Shown here one piece after another: positions 9,001 through 17,109 of a stretch of DNA of 46,065 bases. Source of the DNA: Candidatus Gastranaerophilales bacterium (GTDB lineage: Bacteria; Cyanobacteriota; Vampirovibrionia; Gastranaerophilales; Gastranaerophilaceae); NCBI GenBank assembly GCA_944323425.1, contig CALUSL010000016.1:1-46065 (forward strand), read 5' to 3'. A program made the position numbers and the translations under genes. The stretch's first letter is position 1. Every line of letters starts with the position of its first letter. Below the pieces are notes generated by a model, which saw nothing but the letters and a program-made list of their open reading frames with translations, did not search any database and was not told the origin of the DNA.

Positions 9001-11750
9001 GCTGTAACTCTCAAATCGTGGTCGGGGTTTGCGGAAATAGTGTTGTTTACTGTTACTCCGCCGCCGCTGTTCGTAATGGTTACGGGTCCGTTTGAAGCTG
9101 TAATTTTTTGCAGAGACATATCTCCGGATGTTGTGTTAGTGAGATTTATATGTCCGTTTTCGCTTGTTAAAGAAGAGCCAGCGTTCTGAGTAATTCCGTT
9201 TGCGGCTGTAATATCAATATCGTTTTGGACAAGATTGTCCGTAGAGTTGTTCATTGTAAGGCTGCCGGAGGAATTTATATTCAGTGAGTTTGCGCCTGTA
9301 ATATTTCCGACCGTCATATTTCCCGGAACCGGCGCGCCACTTGTTGTGGCAAGTTTTACGTCTCCGTTAGCGGTTATAGTTCCGAAGGTAACATCGGATT
9401 CGGGGCTTGTTACCGTGATATTGTTGCCTGTAATAGCAACCGTTCCATCCGAATTCAACTGGAGCGCATTATCTGACTCGCCCACATCACCGTTCGTTGC
9501 GCTGAGCGTAATATTTCCGCCGGCATCAAGTGATTTTCCGGAAGTTGTCTGTGTAATGCTGCCGTTTGTCGCAGTGGCTGTGATTGCGCCTGTTTCGCTG
9601 CTTACAAGATTGTTCAGGGTAATGCTTTCACCGTTGAGGTTTACATTTCCGCCTGCTTCTATTGTTTGCGTGCTTAATGCACCTGTTGCATTAAGGTCAG
9701 CAGTCGTACCCGCGATAATTTCTGTTCCCGCATCTTGCGTAATTGCTCCGCCTGCAGTCATAGAAACGCTTGTTCCTGCTTCAATTGTACCGTCTGTCTG
9801 TGTAATTGAGCCCTGTGAAGAAACAGTGGTGGCGCCGCTTGAGGACATATCCGAGTTGAGAAGTATGTTTCCTCCCTCGGCAGAGTTAGTTACTGTTATG
9901 TCACCTGCGCCGGCAATAACTTCCTGAAGCGAGATGTCGCCTGATGTTGTGTTCGTGAGCGTAATATTTCCGGGAGCGTCAGCGTCGTCAAAAAGTTCTA
10001 TATAAGTTCCTTCTGCCTGCGTAATTCCGTTTGCCGCCGTTATTATAACGTTTCCGCTCAAATCATCTATATTTCCGTTAAGAAATACAGCTTTGTCTCC
10101 TGTTAAGTTAAAAGCTCCTGTACCAACTATCTCACCGAGATTTACGTCAGAGTTTACACCGTGAAGATACACATCACCGGAGTATCCGACACCCGGACCG
10201 GAAATTGAAACATTTCCGCCCACATCCATATTTATTGCCTGAGCTACAGAGCCCATTGTAACACCTGAGCCAAGTGTAACATTGAGTACTCCCGGGGTTG
10301 AAATTGCGGTAATGTCGCCGTTTTGGGTAATACTTCCGTTTGTGCCCGCAACTGCAAGTGCAATTGATGTGTTTTCAGACCCTGTGCTGACCGTATCGTT
10401 CAAAACAATCGAATTTATACCGGTAATACTAATATCGCCTTTTTCATTGTGAACTTTTTGAAGATCTGCGTTTCCGACTATAACTATGTTCCCCTCGCCG
10501 CTTCCTCCCTGAGCTGTAATTTCGGAACCTGCACGCTGCGTAACATCGGCAATCATGCTGATTCCGTTTCCGGCATTTACATCTCCTTCGAGCGTAATAC
10601 TTCTTGTTTCCATAGCTACGTCACCGGATGGGGTGCCGTTTGAATTGTTCATTGCCGTAATAGTTGATGTGTCGCGTTGTTCAATTACCAGTGTAGATTT
10701 TACGTTTACATTTTTTCTGGAATTTATGTTTCCATGAATGATAATGCTGTCAACATATGCAGATGCTCCGGAATCATCTCCGCCGAATTCGTTTCCTATA
10801 TTAACGTTTCCTTCTGCATCTATAGTGCTGCCTATTTCAATATTGCTGTTAAGGTCGACGCCTCTGATGTTAACGTCGCCGGTTGATTGGATAAGACCGC
10901 CGGGGCGTCTGCCCGGTGTAATGCTTTGACCGTAGATGTTGATTGAACCGGTCTGGCTTTTATCCATATATTGAGCGTCTACAACGCCCTGCTCATTGAT
11001 TATGTCTTCTCTGTTAAACTCAACGCCTGAGAGGTTGATAACATCACCGTCCGCAAATGCGATACCGGATGTTTTTGCAAAACCGTTGTCGTTAAATCCC
11101 GAGATTATGTCTGCTTCGTTTCTGGAATCAATATTGACAAGTTTTCCGTCTTTGATAGTTACACCGTTTCTTGCAAAGATTTTTCCTGAAATCTGTGTTC
11201 CTTCGTAATCATCACTGCGGTTTAGCTCAAGAGCATTGAAACGCCCGCTGTCCCAGGAAAGGCTTCCTGAACGGCCTTCGTTTATGAGAGTCTGATATGC
11301 CTGCTGTGTCGGAGCAATGGTTTGCAGGCTGCCCACGTTCATAATACCTGTCGTGCCTACAAATATCCCCATTGGTGAAACGAAAACGACATCTCCGTTA
11401 ATCTGACCGTTTTTTATTGCGTTAAAAATACCGTTTATAATGACTCTGTTATCGACAAGGTTTACGAATCTGTTGGCATTGCCGAAAATCTGGTTTACTA
11501 TGTGACCGTTGGCTATATCAAAGTCTGAAAAGTGGTGAAAACCTGTATCGCCATGTATGTAGCCGCCCGTGATATTCGTCATGTTTCCGTCTGTGTTGAC
11601 GCTTGTGTTTGTGTTGAAATCGCCAGTATTCGGGATTATGTCAGCCAAAGCAGCCTCAAAATTCAGCAGCATAAGCACGAGAATAGACGCAATTACACGT
11701 TTTGCCAGACGTGCTCCCCTAACGATACTGTATTCCAACAAATTCCTCAT
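1..11750 (-). CDS. Giant LktA/FHA-type filamentous adhesin (3' end outside window)
   Basis: One minus-strand frame stays open from the ATG at 11748-11750 to the left edge, giving about 3,916 visible codons. I translated the first ~1.3 kb and most of the left third, and spot-checked the middle. The start follows an AAGGGAA ribosome site. Residues 1-36 form a long signal peptide (basic stretch to about residue 18, hydrophobic core, ALA|D cleavage). Next comes a two-partner-secretion-type domain with asparagine/glycine-rich strands and a VSPMGIFVG segment (about 123-131) where the family usually has NPNGI. The rest is a monotonous Gly/Asn/Thr/Ser-rich beta-helix with beats such as 'NITGSV.G..I.IDA.GI'. 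It resembles proteins annotated as LktA-family filamentous adhesins. The product is probably exported to the cell surface. No TpsB-type transporter is in the window. Its GC content looks higher than that of neighbouring genes. The C-terminus and stop are not visible. Confidence 0.85.
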   Translation of the reverse strand, partial: MRNLLEYSIVRGARLAKRVIASILVLMLLNFEAALADIIPNTGDFNTNTSVNTDGNMTNITGGYIHGDTGFHHFSDFDIANGHIVNQIFGNANRFVNLVDNRVIINGIFNAIKNGQINGDVVFVSPMGIFVGTTGIMNVGSLQTIAPTQQAYQTLINEGRSGSLSWDSGRFNALELNRSDDYEGTQISGKIFARNGVTIKDGKLVNIDSRNEADIISGFNDNGFAKTSGIAFADGDVINLSGVEFNREDIINEQGVVDAQYMDKSQTGSINIYGQSITPGRRPGGLIQSTGDVNIRGVDLNSNIEIGSTIDAEGNVNIGNEFGGDDSGASAYVDSIIIHGNINSRKNVNVKSTLVIEQRDTSTITAMNNSNGTPSGDVAMETRSITLEGDVNAGNGISMIADVTQRAGSEITAQGGSGEGNIVIVGNADLQKVHNEKGDISITGINSIVLNDTVSTGSENTSIALAVAGTNGSITQNGDITAISTPGVLNVTLGSGVTMGSVAQAINMDVGGNVSISGPGVGYSGDVYLHGVNSDVNLGEIVGTGAFNLTGDKAVFLNGNIDDLSGNVIITAANGITQAEGTYIELFDDADAPGNITLTNTTSGDISLQEVIAGAGDITVTNSAEGGNILLNSDMSSSGATTVSSQGSITQTDGTIEAGTSVSMTAGGAITQDAGTEIIAGTTADLNATGALSTQTIEAGGNVNLNGESITLNNLVSSETGAITATATNGSITQTTSGKSLDAGGNITLSATNGDVGESDNALQLNSDGTVAITGNNITVTSPESDVTFGTITANGDVKLATTSGAPVPGNMTVGNITGANSLNINSSGSLTMNNSTDNLVQNDIDITAANGITQNAGSSLTSENGHINLTNTTSGDMSLQKITASNGPVTITNSGGGVTVNNTISANPDHDLRVTAKGNISQTNSGINGFTGGNIYLESQEGSIGSKDNYITFERGEGKDLWATALDEENGSVFLRALDDDLVLDGEKIKFSKDIGLASDYAVILTGDLTTPDGGIYIDSGEQFSLEHNLQAKTVVDIKSKGGIVQGENSTITAGDIIIANSETGDVLLNSLLATTGNISVSNTATDTGNVFFNKPITATSGDITVSAQNDILQNSEDAVLTAGKNINLSSTAGNIGADGNQFRVNADGTVSASANGTAADKGNIWLTSADKNITLGTVTANKDVHVTTSGADASISTQGTVNGRNVFLNSSKDITIGNTVTSTEDVQLDAANGAIEVNGAVSSGADTIINSGSDTTINSTITSAAGTNITSGGNININDIVSSGTDTILTAAGTATISSALTSNANTTIDAGDVEIAENGSITSTTGTSNITSDTDIDVKGSITSGADTALEAGRNITVDSEMNSTGNTSIVAGSNADINAAITSTGSTTIDAGTVNINESGSIATTGRAEIISDTDVNINGEINSQADALITGNTVTIGAAVTAATGAVIEAAADVIFNNLLTVSAGNASVSAGGSISQNASLDKAIQASGTVNLTAGNSIGSESTPLKIAAGDAISGTTTTGSIDITGVDGDTIFGTINSGQDIRLASETGRLTLREDLTAENGLISVTSAKDMVLDKNLIAKNDVNITAAEGINHTDGAITSAEGSVNITNTTSGDITVQDMSGVNINVTNNAADADVTLAGTLSGDTTSGKVTVTSQRDIKQTAEGTAIVAKSASLNAINGSIGAKPPTGGSIKVNVDTIDASAANGSIHIDSPDHDLTLGTITAADEIDIKTSGASGDLTVNNALNGNTIILGSANDLIINNILTSTGEMTLSANRDIISGIANSIILNAGTDLNLSSNNGNIGTADNILGFHSGGTVSAIIAQDSTNGGNIYLYTQGQNFNAGEIQGHKTVSLDARDMSLILNGAVSGADLILNSAQDITFNALASATNTINATAGGVITQNADLEKALASGGNMTLTGTNIGENDVALDFSSGGTVDVTATTGLINVNSVDADVTFGTVSAGTDIKLGSSVGTNGGKITLSNDLTANNGSITIDSAKDLELSKNITASGSVSLNSQNGINQTGGLVSSTGSDVSVTNSSGSVTLNNVSGGNITVDSTAQNGTVTVGGLNARENVSVSSGENTVIAGAINGQDITVGAAGNITQTAADTFINATGTVNLSSQSGNIGTDSQAIMINSPEAVNATIAQDSENGGNIYLASEQDLFKTGNISGFDTVSLNGKSIQTDGTITGGDVLLTALNALTVNNDITATRSLIAKGTDFSLAGNVTAQNATLSATNSFTNTGSVTASGTVDIDANSVSVGGSIEASDVDITSGTTFENTASITGTNTVNIDADSITTGETVSGGSLTFDADGNFRNTASIDGTNSVNIDADTIAIDGILSGGNISLIADNTITNSQAITGTGNVSAEASDITLGAALTGGDVDLNATGTLTNNAAITGTNSVSATASNIQINELISGGTGGVSLDAVNDIKQRSGLQKAVSSTGAITLEGANIGEESNKLNVSSPTAINANATNGSVHLNGADDSVTFGEITATENIDLSSNGDIIMNNDLTTEGGYIRVESGRGLSISNSLTASGGVTIIAQEAINQTSGSIVSTGGDVSVSNTTGDITLNSIGAEQGSLSVIANNGNINMNGDTTAGTSINLDSRTGNVTLAALMEATGGNITINAGNSILQDASTDVSLKTGGNITLSAGNSVGSQDSKIDVQAGGTVDVTANTGSVNINSVNTDISFGTISAGTNIDISSTGEDAGNISFTNDLNANGYINLDSSKNLDMSKNITATGDITLAANDGITQGGLIQSTQEGDISITNKSTGDIVLKNVNANSGSITVNNNAQGGNVQLTDVLNAGGSGDIAINAQNDITQTTAGNSLIAGGDISLNSQSGNIGSASNNIILSSGGVVSAIIAENTGSNGNIYLTSNDNPLTTGTIQGYQNVILNSNGGNFTANGAISGGIIDINSTGSVTTNGSITSDTSVNIDSATSAAINDNITAGTTVDIIAANGSLTQNADSVISGGGNVNLSATGGDIAMLGAINSTQGGVSVVNNTSGSGSLTVHDVSAAENINIENKADGLLSLTGTINNAKDMTVTASNTGANTGITTSGTINNRGTVTINNSGQLGANIGGTINNNLVNDADGESSSVIVNNRAGALNVSANVVNGTVAGSQNRVVFENWGTGGLHFLPESVIDNHGILRFLNHAGDMTLFGTLINRFMADSVFESDTAVEDPDADVIIGMKLQNWGNEITYSSNGQGSLILAENASLSNFSVEADGAIHTGVINLINSGNEGDVGGGIIINGTINNGMVSDGTLVDNDGNVLEEGEIAAGGIINIINEGTGVSGSGNTDDFGIQINESAKINNYAEMNIENRSGNGSIVIAGDLGGDSGPILGGSNAPVPGMNIKNDAANGGITFKNTVSGDLNGMNLNISNSGNKGITVEQGADIRNTAGLNITNTSGTTNIAGAISGGTTTVNVQNTGINVSGSLSADKKLTINASNSSAEVTGSLSGEDIDLDANSVNLGAQSTVTGTNFVDIDSSGALTAAGTINGGNIDITAAGLADMTGTVTGTNVSIAGAGVNANDITGTTSVSIDSSAGTNITGSIQGGTVDIDSDGLANITGSVAGSDITIDANGITLAGSGSINGTGTVDLNSLTAAINAAGAISGSNVYIDGLGVTLGSVNAQNALDINSYTEKTTLNGNIQAGSVLIDAVGVELAQGAAVVSRGTVDINSQQGLVDLKGDVSGTDVSVDGAGVNANNITGTTSVAINSSGTTNITGSVRGGNVDIDSTGLANIDGSVSGNDISIDADGIELGGDVIGEGRVTLNTGGNDFDITGRVEGNSVNIDSGALNITGSVIADTILGINTNNNAMSVSGTVSGAQTTLDVNGLTLASGGSISGSEFVDINSSGALVDLTGEVSGGNISIDGDGVNAGIIDATGTVTINAGDSAANLND
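500..1200 (-). repeat. Long-period internal repeat of the adhesin (about 540 bp, 180 residues)
   Basis: Two stretches about 540 bp apart (around 500-640 and 1040-1180) encode nearly the same string: an 'NITGS' strand, then 'GG.VDIDS.GLANI.GSV.G', and before it 'SGT.VS..GAGVNAN.ITGTTSV'. Related shorter beats of about 20 residues recur through the gene. A different module, 'GSNGNIYL.S', recurs near 3.1, 5.3, 6.2 and 8.3 kb. This is the signature of duplicated beta-helix rungs. Confidence 0.6.
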
Positions 11751-11969
11751 ATAATTCCCTTTATTGTATTGTCTGATGATGCGGCTCATGCCGGTCACGG
11801 GCAATAAATAATCTCAACCCTTTGTCGAAATTTTGCATTTCGGACATACTAAACCTAGTCTAGTTATATACATCATAACCGCAGAATTTTTCGAAGTAAA
11901 CAAAATATGACAAAGTCTTAAGCAGAATAATTGTAATAATTTACACTGGCGGGCAATTCTTTTTAATAC
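11751..11969 (-). promoter_or_regulatory. Leader region of the adhesin
   Basis: This 219-bp gap lies upstream of the adhesin start. On the minus strand a possible -35 TTTACT and -10 TATGAT, 17 bp apart, lie about 120-145 bp upstream of the ATG. The palindrome CTAG-A-CTAG lies just downstream of the -10. The promoter call is tentative because the -35 is poor. No gene was seen in the gap. Confidence 0.3.
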
Positions 11970-12998
11970 TTAAATTTTTTCTGATTTTTTTGCTGCACGT
12001 TCAGCCATAAACGTTGAAAATACCGGCAAAAGTCCGTAATATATGAGAGCAAAAATCAGTGTCGGACGTAATATATTTATGCCTTCTATATACTTGGGCA
12101 GATTTATATCGTTTTTGTTAATTCTTGAGAATTTTTCAATGAACTTATCCGTACCTCTTTTTGCTGCTCTGTCTATTCCGTAACCGAATAGAAGGGTAGC
12201 AGCTGTTGAGATAATGTTGTTAAAAATCAAAGGTCTTTTTCTGTTTTCTTTAATTTTTTCGCTTTGAGCTATTCCTATAGCGGAAGCTGTAGTCAGAAGT
12301 ATGTCCGTTGCTGCTGTCATGTGTTTGCTGATGTCTTTGTCGTGCACGCAGTATTTTTGTGCAAATTTTTGAACGTCCTCTCTGCTGAGCAGTTTGCCCG
12401 TCTGTTTTGCGAAAAATTCTGGCAGAGAATGCTTAAATGACGGATGTCTTGAGAACGGATGTTTTGAGGCGGGCTGTCTGTCTGCGGACATGGAATCAAT
12501 TTTGTCTTTTTTGAATCTGATTTTTTGCTGCTGCGGGAAAAATCCGTCTTTTATAAACGGAATGAGCAATACTGTGAGCAGTGATTTGGGGATTGCCGTA
12601 ACAAGTCCTGCGCTTTGTTTAATTATCTGGGTGACAAATCTGTAGCTTCGTGATTCACAAAACTGTTTTGCTCCGTTCATATACGATTTTACAGCTGTTT
12701 CTTTCAGATATTTTTCAGGATTTTTGTCAATTTTTTTTATTATGTTTTCAAGCGGCAGCGCGACAGCTTCCACAATGCCGAATTTTACAAGCCCCGAGCC
12801 TATGGAGTTTGCTGCTGCGTAGTGTTTGTTCTCTTTTTCAACGCCCGGTGTGTTAAGAATGGAAAAAGTCCTTACGCCGGACGACATTACAAAAGACGTA
12901 ACCGCGACAAAAGATGTCCCGTGTTCCGAAATTTTTTTCAGACCCGAGAGGAGATATCTGTTGCTTAGTACACCTTTGAACGACGGCTGTACTTTCAT
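11970..12998 (-). CDS. Unknown protein with N-terminal PSFKG motif, likely membrane-associated
   Basis: This 342-residue protein has no family I can name. The ATG at 12996-12998 (MKVQPSFKG...) is preferred over an upstream in-frame ATG at 13031 because a purine-rich AAGGAAAGGA stretch precedes it. The protein has several moderately hydrophobic helices, for example around residues 20-45, 130-155, 225-245, 260-280 and near the C-terminus (ILRPTLIFALIYYGLLPVF). A basic, Pro/His-rich linker with 'KHPFSRHPSFKHS' lies around 180. It has no clear signal peptide. The hydrophobic helices suggest a membrane or membrane-associated protein. The opening motif is shared with the paralogue pair at 17646-18817. 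It is transcribed towards the adhesin but separated from it by that gene's own leader. Confidence 0.6.
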   Translation of the reverse strand: MKVQPSFKGVLSNRYLLSGLKKISEHGTSFVAVTSFVMSSGVRTFSILNTPGVEKENKHYAAANSIGSGLVKFGIVEAVALPLENIIKKIDKNPEKYLKETAVKSYMNGAKQFCESRSYRFVTQIIKQSAGLVTAIPKSLLTVLLIPFIKDGFFPQQQKIRFKKDKIDSMSADRQPASKHPFSRHPSFKHSLPEFFAKQTGKLLSREDVQKFAQKYCVHDKDISKHMTAATDILLTTASAIGIAQSEKIKENRKRPLIFNNIISTAATLLFGYGIDRAAKRGTDKFIEKFSRINKNDINLPKYIEGINILRPTLIFALIYYGLLPVFSTFMAERAAKKSEKI

Positions 12999-13080
12999 AA
13001 TCTGCTTTTCCTTTCCTTTACAAGTAGACACCGCTCAAAGAAAAAAGTAAAATAATTTTATAAATTCTTAATCTCACGTT

Positions 13081-13797
13081 ATGTCAAAAATTTCCGGAAT
13101 AAAAAATTTTATATCAGGCGAGCTGGAAGGCTGGGGAAAAACAGAGAGGATAGTTTTTCCTCTGGTTCTGCTGGTTCTTGCCTCAATTTCTTTTATAATT
13201 AATGACAGCAAAATTGCACTGGTTTCGGCTGTATGCGGCATCGGGTACACAATTCTTGCGGGCAAGGGTAAAGTTTCGTGTTATTTTATCGGTCTTTGCG
13301 GAACATTGTGTTACTCATGGATTTCTTATAAAAATCATCTGTACGGAAACCTCGGGCTGTATATGCTCTACTACCTTCCAATGCAGATTCTCGGTGTTTT
13401 TAAATGGCGCGCACATCTGAAAAAAGGCAGGCATGAAATTGTAAAAACCTCCTTGCCTCTTTGCCGCAGAGTTTTGTATTTTTCGATTGCAGGTATTGTT
13501 ACGGCTGTTGTGTGGTTCTTTTTACACCGGCTTGGCGGCGCAACTCCTTTTGCCGACGCTTTTACCGTAGTTTTTTCAGTGCTTGGTATGCTGCTTACTG
13601 TACAAAGATGTTTTGAACAGTGGATTGTGTGGCTGTTTGTGAACTCGGTTTCGCTTTATATGTGGATTGTTGCATATTTGAACGGTTCAAACTGTTTTGC
13701 AACAGTATTCATGTGGGCTGTGTATCTGGCGCTCGCCGTGTATTTTATGGCTGTATGGAAAAAAGAACTCGCTTTTGACATGGAAAAATCAGATTAA
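13081..13797 (+). CDS. pnuC: Nicotinamide mononucleotide/riboside transporter PnuC
   Basis: This 238-residue membrane protein has about seven hydrophobic helices. The PnuC signatures are visible: 'LGLYMLYYLPMQILGVFKW' in the middle and 'LLTVQRCFEQWIVWLFVNSVSLYMWI' near the C-terminus (around 175-200). That Q-R-x-x-E-Q-W-x-x-W region is the family's substrate-binding helix. PnuC moves nicotinamide riboside across the inner membrane by facilitated diffusion, supplying NAD salvage. No clear Shine-Dalgarno sequence precedes the ATG. I saw no riboswitch upstream. The recombinase gene starts 32 bp after its stop, and that gene has its own -10 box. Confidence 0.88.
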   Translation: MSKISGIKNFISGELEGWGKTERIVFPLVLLVLASISFIINDSKIALVSAVCGIGYTILAGKGKVSCYFIGLCGTLCYSWISYKNHLYGNLGLYMLYYLPMQILGVFKWRAHLKKGRHEIVKTSLPLCRRVLYFSIAGIVTAVVWFFLHRLGGATPFADAFTVVFSVLGMLLTVQRCFEQWIVWLFVNSVSLYMWIVAYLNGSNCFATVFMWAVYLALAVYFMAVWKKELAFDMEKSD

Positions 13798-13814
13798 TTC
13801 ATGCCGGCTTATTG

Positions 13815-13829
13815 TGCTATAATCCCCAT
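13815..13829 (+). promoter_or_regulatory. Extended -10 promoter abutting the recombinase ATG (possible leaderless mRNA)
   Basis: A perfect extended -10, TGCTATAAT (13815-13823), is followed by only six bases before the ATG at 13830. Transcription would start at or next to the A of the ATG. No Shine-Dalgarno sequence is possible between them, so the start would be leaderless. Confidence 0.5.
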
Positions 13830-14738
13830 ATGAGTCTGAGTGAAACATCAAAAAGATATGTAAATGACTTTAAAATATATCTGGAGGTAGAGCGGAATTT
13901 TTCAAAACACACCATCCGCGCTTATGAATCGGATATTGTTGCTTTTTTAATCTGGCTTGATACAGCTGCGCCGGAGTCTGCAAATCACGCTAAAATAAAG
14001 GAATACCTTCTTTTTATTCAGCGTTTTAATTACTCAAAAACCACTCTGTCCAGAAAAATATCAGCGATAAGAACGTTCTACAGGTATTTGTACAGAGAAC
14101 GGCTTATTGACGCAAACCCTGTTTCGGGTCTGCATTCTCCCAAAAAGTCAAAAAATCTTCCAAAATTTTTGACAGGTCCCGAAATTGAACAAATTTTGAA
14201 TAATATAAAAATAGAAACACCTGCGGGTTACAGAAACAGGACGATTCTCGAACTTCTGTATGCTACGGGCATGCGTGTGTCAGAGCTTGCAGGGTTGAAT
14301 TTTTCAAACCTGAATCTTGATGAAAATGAAATTACCGTGTTCGGCAAAGGCGCGAAAGAAAGAATAGTGCTTGTTTCTAACAGGGCAAAGGATTTTCTTG
14401 AACGTTACATAAAAACCGTACGTCCGATGATTCCCGAACTTCCCGTTCGTACTGACGAGAACAGCCCCGTATTTATAAACAAAACCGGCTACAGGCTCCA
14501 GCCGCAGTCAATCAGGGCGGCTATAAAGGAGATTGTGGACAAAATCCAGCTCCCGAAAGTAGTCACACCTCACGTTTTCAGACACAGCTTTGCCACAAAA
14601 CTTCTGGAAAACGGTGCTGACCTTCGCGTTGTTCAGGAGCTTCTCGGGCATGCAAGTATTAGCAACACACAGATTTATACCCATGTCTCGACAGAAAGAC
14701 TAAAGTCGGTGTATGATAAGACACATCCGCGTGCATAA
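13830..14738 (+). CDS. Tyrosine recombinase of the XerC/XerD type
   Basis: This 302-residue protein (from ATG 13830) has the full XerC/D layout. The SAM-like core-binding domain occupies about 5-90 ('YLEVERNFSKHTIRAYESDI'). The catalytic domain shows Arg in 'LYATGMRVSELAGL', the pair HxxR in 'TPHVFRHSFATKLLENGA', 'LLGHASISNTQIYTH' with the nucleophilic Tyr, and the histidine before it. It probably resolves chromosome dimers at dif with a partner Xer, or acts alone. Length and ending are typical. A TTG 18 bp upstream could extend the frame, but it would overlap the -10 box, so the ATG is preferred. XerC and XerD cannot be told apart here. Confidence 0.9.
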   Translation: MSLSETSKRYVNDFKIYLEVERNFSKHTIRAYESDIVAFLIWLDTAAPESANHAKIKEYLLFIQRFNYSKTTLSRKISAIRTFYRYLYRERLIDANPVSGLHSPKKSKNLPKFLTGPEIEQILNNIKIETPAGYRNRTILELLYATGMRVSELAGLNFSNLNLDENEITVFGKGAKERIVLVSNRAKDFLERYIKTVRPMIPELPVRTDENSPVFINKTGYRLQPQSIRAAIKEIVDKIQLPKVVTPHVFRHSFATKLLENGADLRVVQELLGHASISNTQIYTHVSTERLKSVYDKTHPRA

Positions 14739-14754
14739 TTAAAAAGGGGGAAAA

Positions 14755-15798
14755 ATGAGCGATATTATCACAATCGGAAGCGCTACAATCGACACATTTA
14801 TTGAATGTGATGATGCAAATATTGTTTCTGTCAATACAAAAAAATGCCAGAACGAATTCATGGCATATCCGTATGGCGCAAAAGTAGAAGTGGACGGTTT
14901 TAAAACGGCAATCGGCGGCGGCGGGGTCAATGCTGCATCAAATTTCGCAAACCTCGGTTTTTCTACTTCCGCAATTTTTAAAGTAGGCAAAGACTTTCTC
15001 GGCAACACTATCTGTGAAAAGCTGAAAAAAAATAATATTGATATGTCCAACATCATTGTCAGTGAAAACGAGCAGTCCGGATTTTCCATTATTCTGGTAA
15101 GTTTTGAGGGCAACAGAACAGTGCTTGCGCACCGCGGTACAAACGGTACAATTAAACAGGACGAAATAAATTATGATGCCGTAAAAAATGCTAAATGGCT
15201 TTATATTGCGCCTTTGAACGGCGAATCCGGCAAGGTTCTCGACGAGTTGTCACAGTTCGCTGAAGAAAACAATGTCAATGTCGCAATTAACCCCGGCAGC
15301 TCCAGCCTTAAACGGGGCATAAAATATTTTGAAAAAATTCTTGCAACAGCTGAGGTCGTTGTTATGAACAAAGAAGAGGCTTCGCTGGTTACGGGAATCG
15401 TTGTCAGAACTGACACAAAAGATGAAAAATTTTCAGATGCACCGATTCACGTGGATGTTAAGGCAATGCTTTCAAAACTGAAATCTATGCATGCAAAAAT
15501 TGCAATCATCACGGACGGAAAAAACGGTGTTTATGCGTATGACGGAAAAACTTATTACAAATGTCCGGAATTTCCGGCAAAAGTCGTCAGCACACTCGGT
15601 GCAGGCGATGCGCTGTCCTCTACTTTCGTAGGTTCACTTGAATATACGAACTGGGATATCGGAAAATCTCTTATGATGGCGTCTGTCAATGCCGCTTCCG
15701 TTGTTTCTAAATTCGGTGCTCAGGAAGGATTTTTGAGCTTTGAAGAGATTGAAAAAAGACTGAAAGAAACGCCGGATTTTAAGGTTGAAACTTATTAA
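14755..15798 (+). CDS. PfkB-family carbohydrate kinase (ribokinase-like)
   Basis: This 347-residue sugar or nucleoside kinase is preceded by a strong AGGGGGA site. It starts with 'DIITIGSATIDTFIE', has the Gly-rich substrate loop 'AIGGGGVNAASNFANLGF' (about 52-70) and the C-terminal ATP/anion-hole motif 'STLGAGDALSSTFVG' (about 281-295). The catalytic base is the Asp of GAGD. The usual Asp/Thr at the first position of the DTxGAGD motif is Ser here. The substrate (ribose, fructose, adenosine or other) cannot be read from sequence. It lies 16 bp after the recombinase and may share its transcript. A strong terminator follows. Confidence 0.85.
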   Translation: MSDIITIGSATIDTFIECDDANIVSVNTKKCQNEFMAYPYGAKVEVDGFKTAIGGGGVNAASNFANLGFSTSAIFKVGKDFLGNTICEKLKKNNIDMSNIIVSENEQSGFSIILVSFEGNRTVLAHRGTNGTIKQDEINYDAVKNAKWLYIAPLNGESGKVLDELSQFAEENNVNVAINPGSSSLKRGIKYFEKILATAEVVVMNKEEASLVTGIVVRTDTKDEKFSDAPIHVDVKAMLSKLKSMHAKIAIITDGKNGVYAYDGKTYYKCPEFPAKVVSTLGAGDALSSTFVGSLEYTNWDIGKSLMMASVNAASVVSKFGAQEGFLSFEEIEKRLKETPDFKVETY

Positions 15799-15821
15799 AA
15801 TTCGTGTCGCGGGTAATAAAC

Positions 15822-15877
15822 AAAAAGAATCATCCTTGTATTAAAAATGTTAGAATTCAGCGGATGATTCTTTTTTT
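15822..15877 (+). terminator. Rho-independent terminator after the PfkB kinase
   Basis: A 10-bp stem (AGAATCATCC at 15826-15835 with GGATGATTCT at 15862-15871), extended by an A-run paired with a T-run, is followed by seven Ts. It separates the kinase from the gap promoter. Confidence 0.85.
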
Positions 15878-15927
15878 GCAGCCCGGGGACAATTTGCCGG
15901 TATTTTGCCATGTTTTTTATATAATAA

Positions 15928-17028
<1,101 letters not shown>

Positions 17029-17053
17029 TTTTTTACATATATAATTTGGGAAT

Positions 17054-17087
17054 GAGCAGTTTTTTAATTAAAGCTGCTCTTTTTTTA
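17054..17087 (+). terminator. Rho-independent terminator after gap
   Basis: GAGCAG (17054-17059) pairs with CTGCTC (17074-17079) across a T/A-rich loop. Eight Ts follow directly. Confidence 0.8.
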
Positions 17088-17109
17088 TCTTTGCAAAATT
17101 GTCGCCTGT

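Noticed and set aside
7-11208. Many plus-strand open frames across the first 11 kb
   Set aside because: They are antisense shadows of the adhesin frame, arising from its repetitive codon use. They have no consistent ribosome sites and read as low-complexity Pro/Ser/Phe-rich strings.
13824-13829. Shine-Dalgarno site for the recombinase
   Set aside because: The six bases between the -10 box and ATG (CCCCAT) show no purine-rich stretch.
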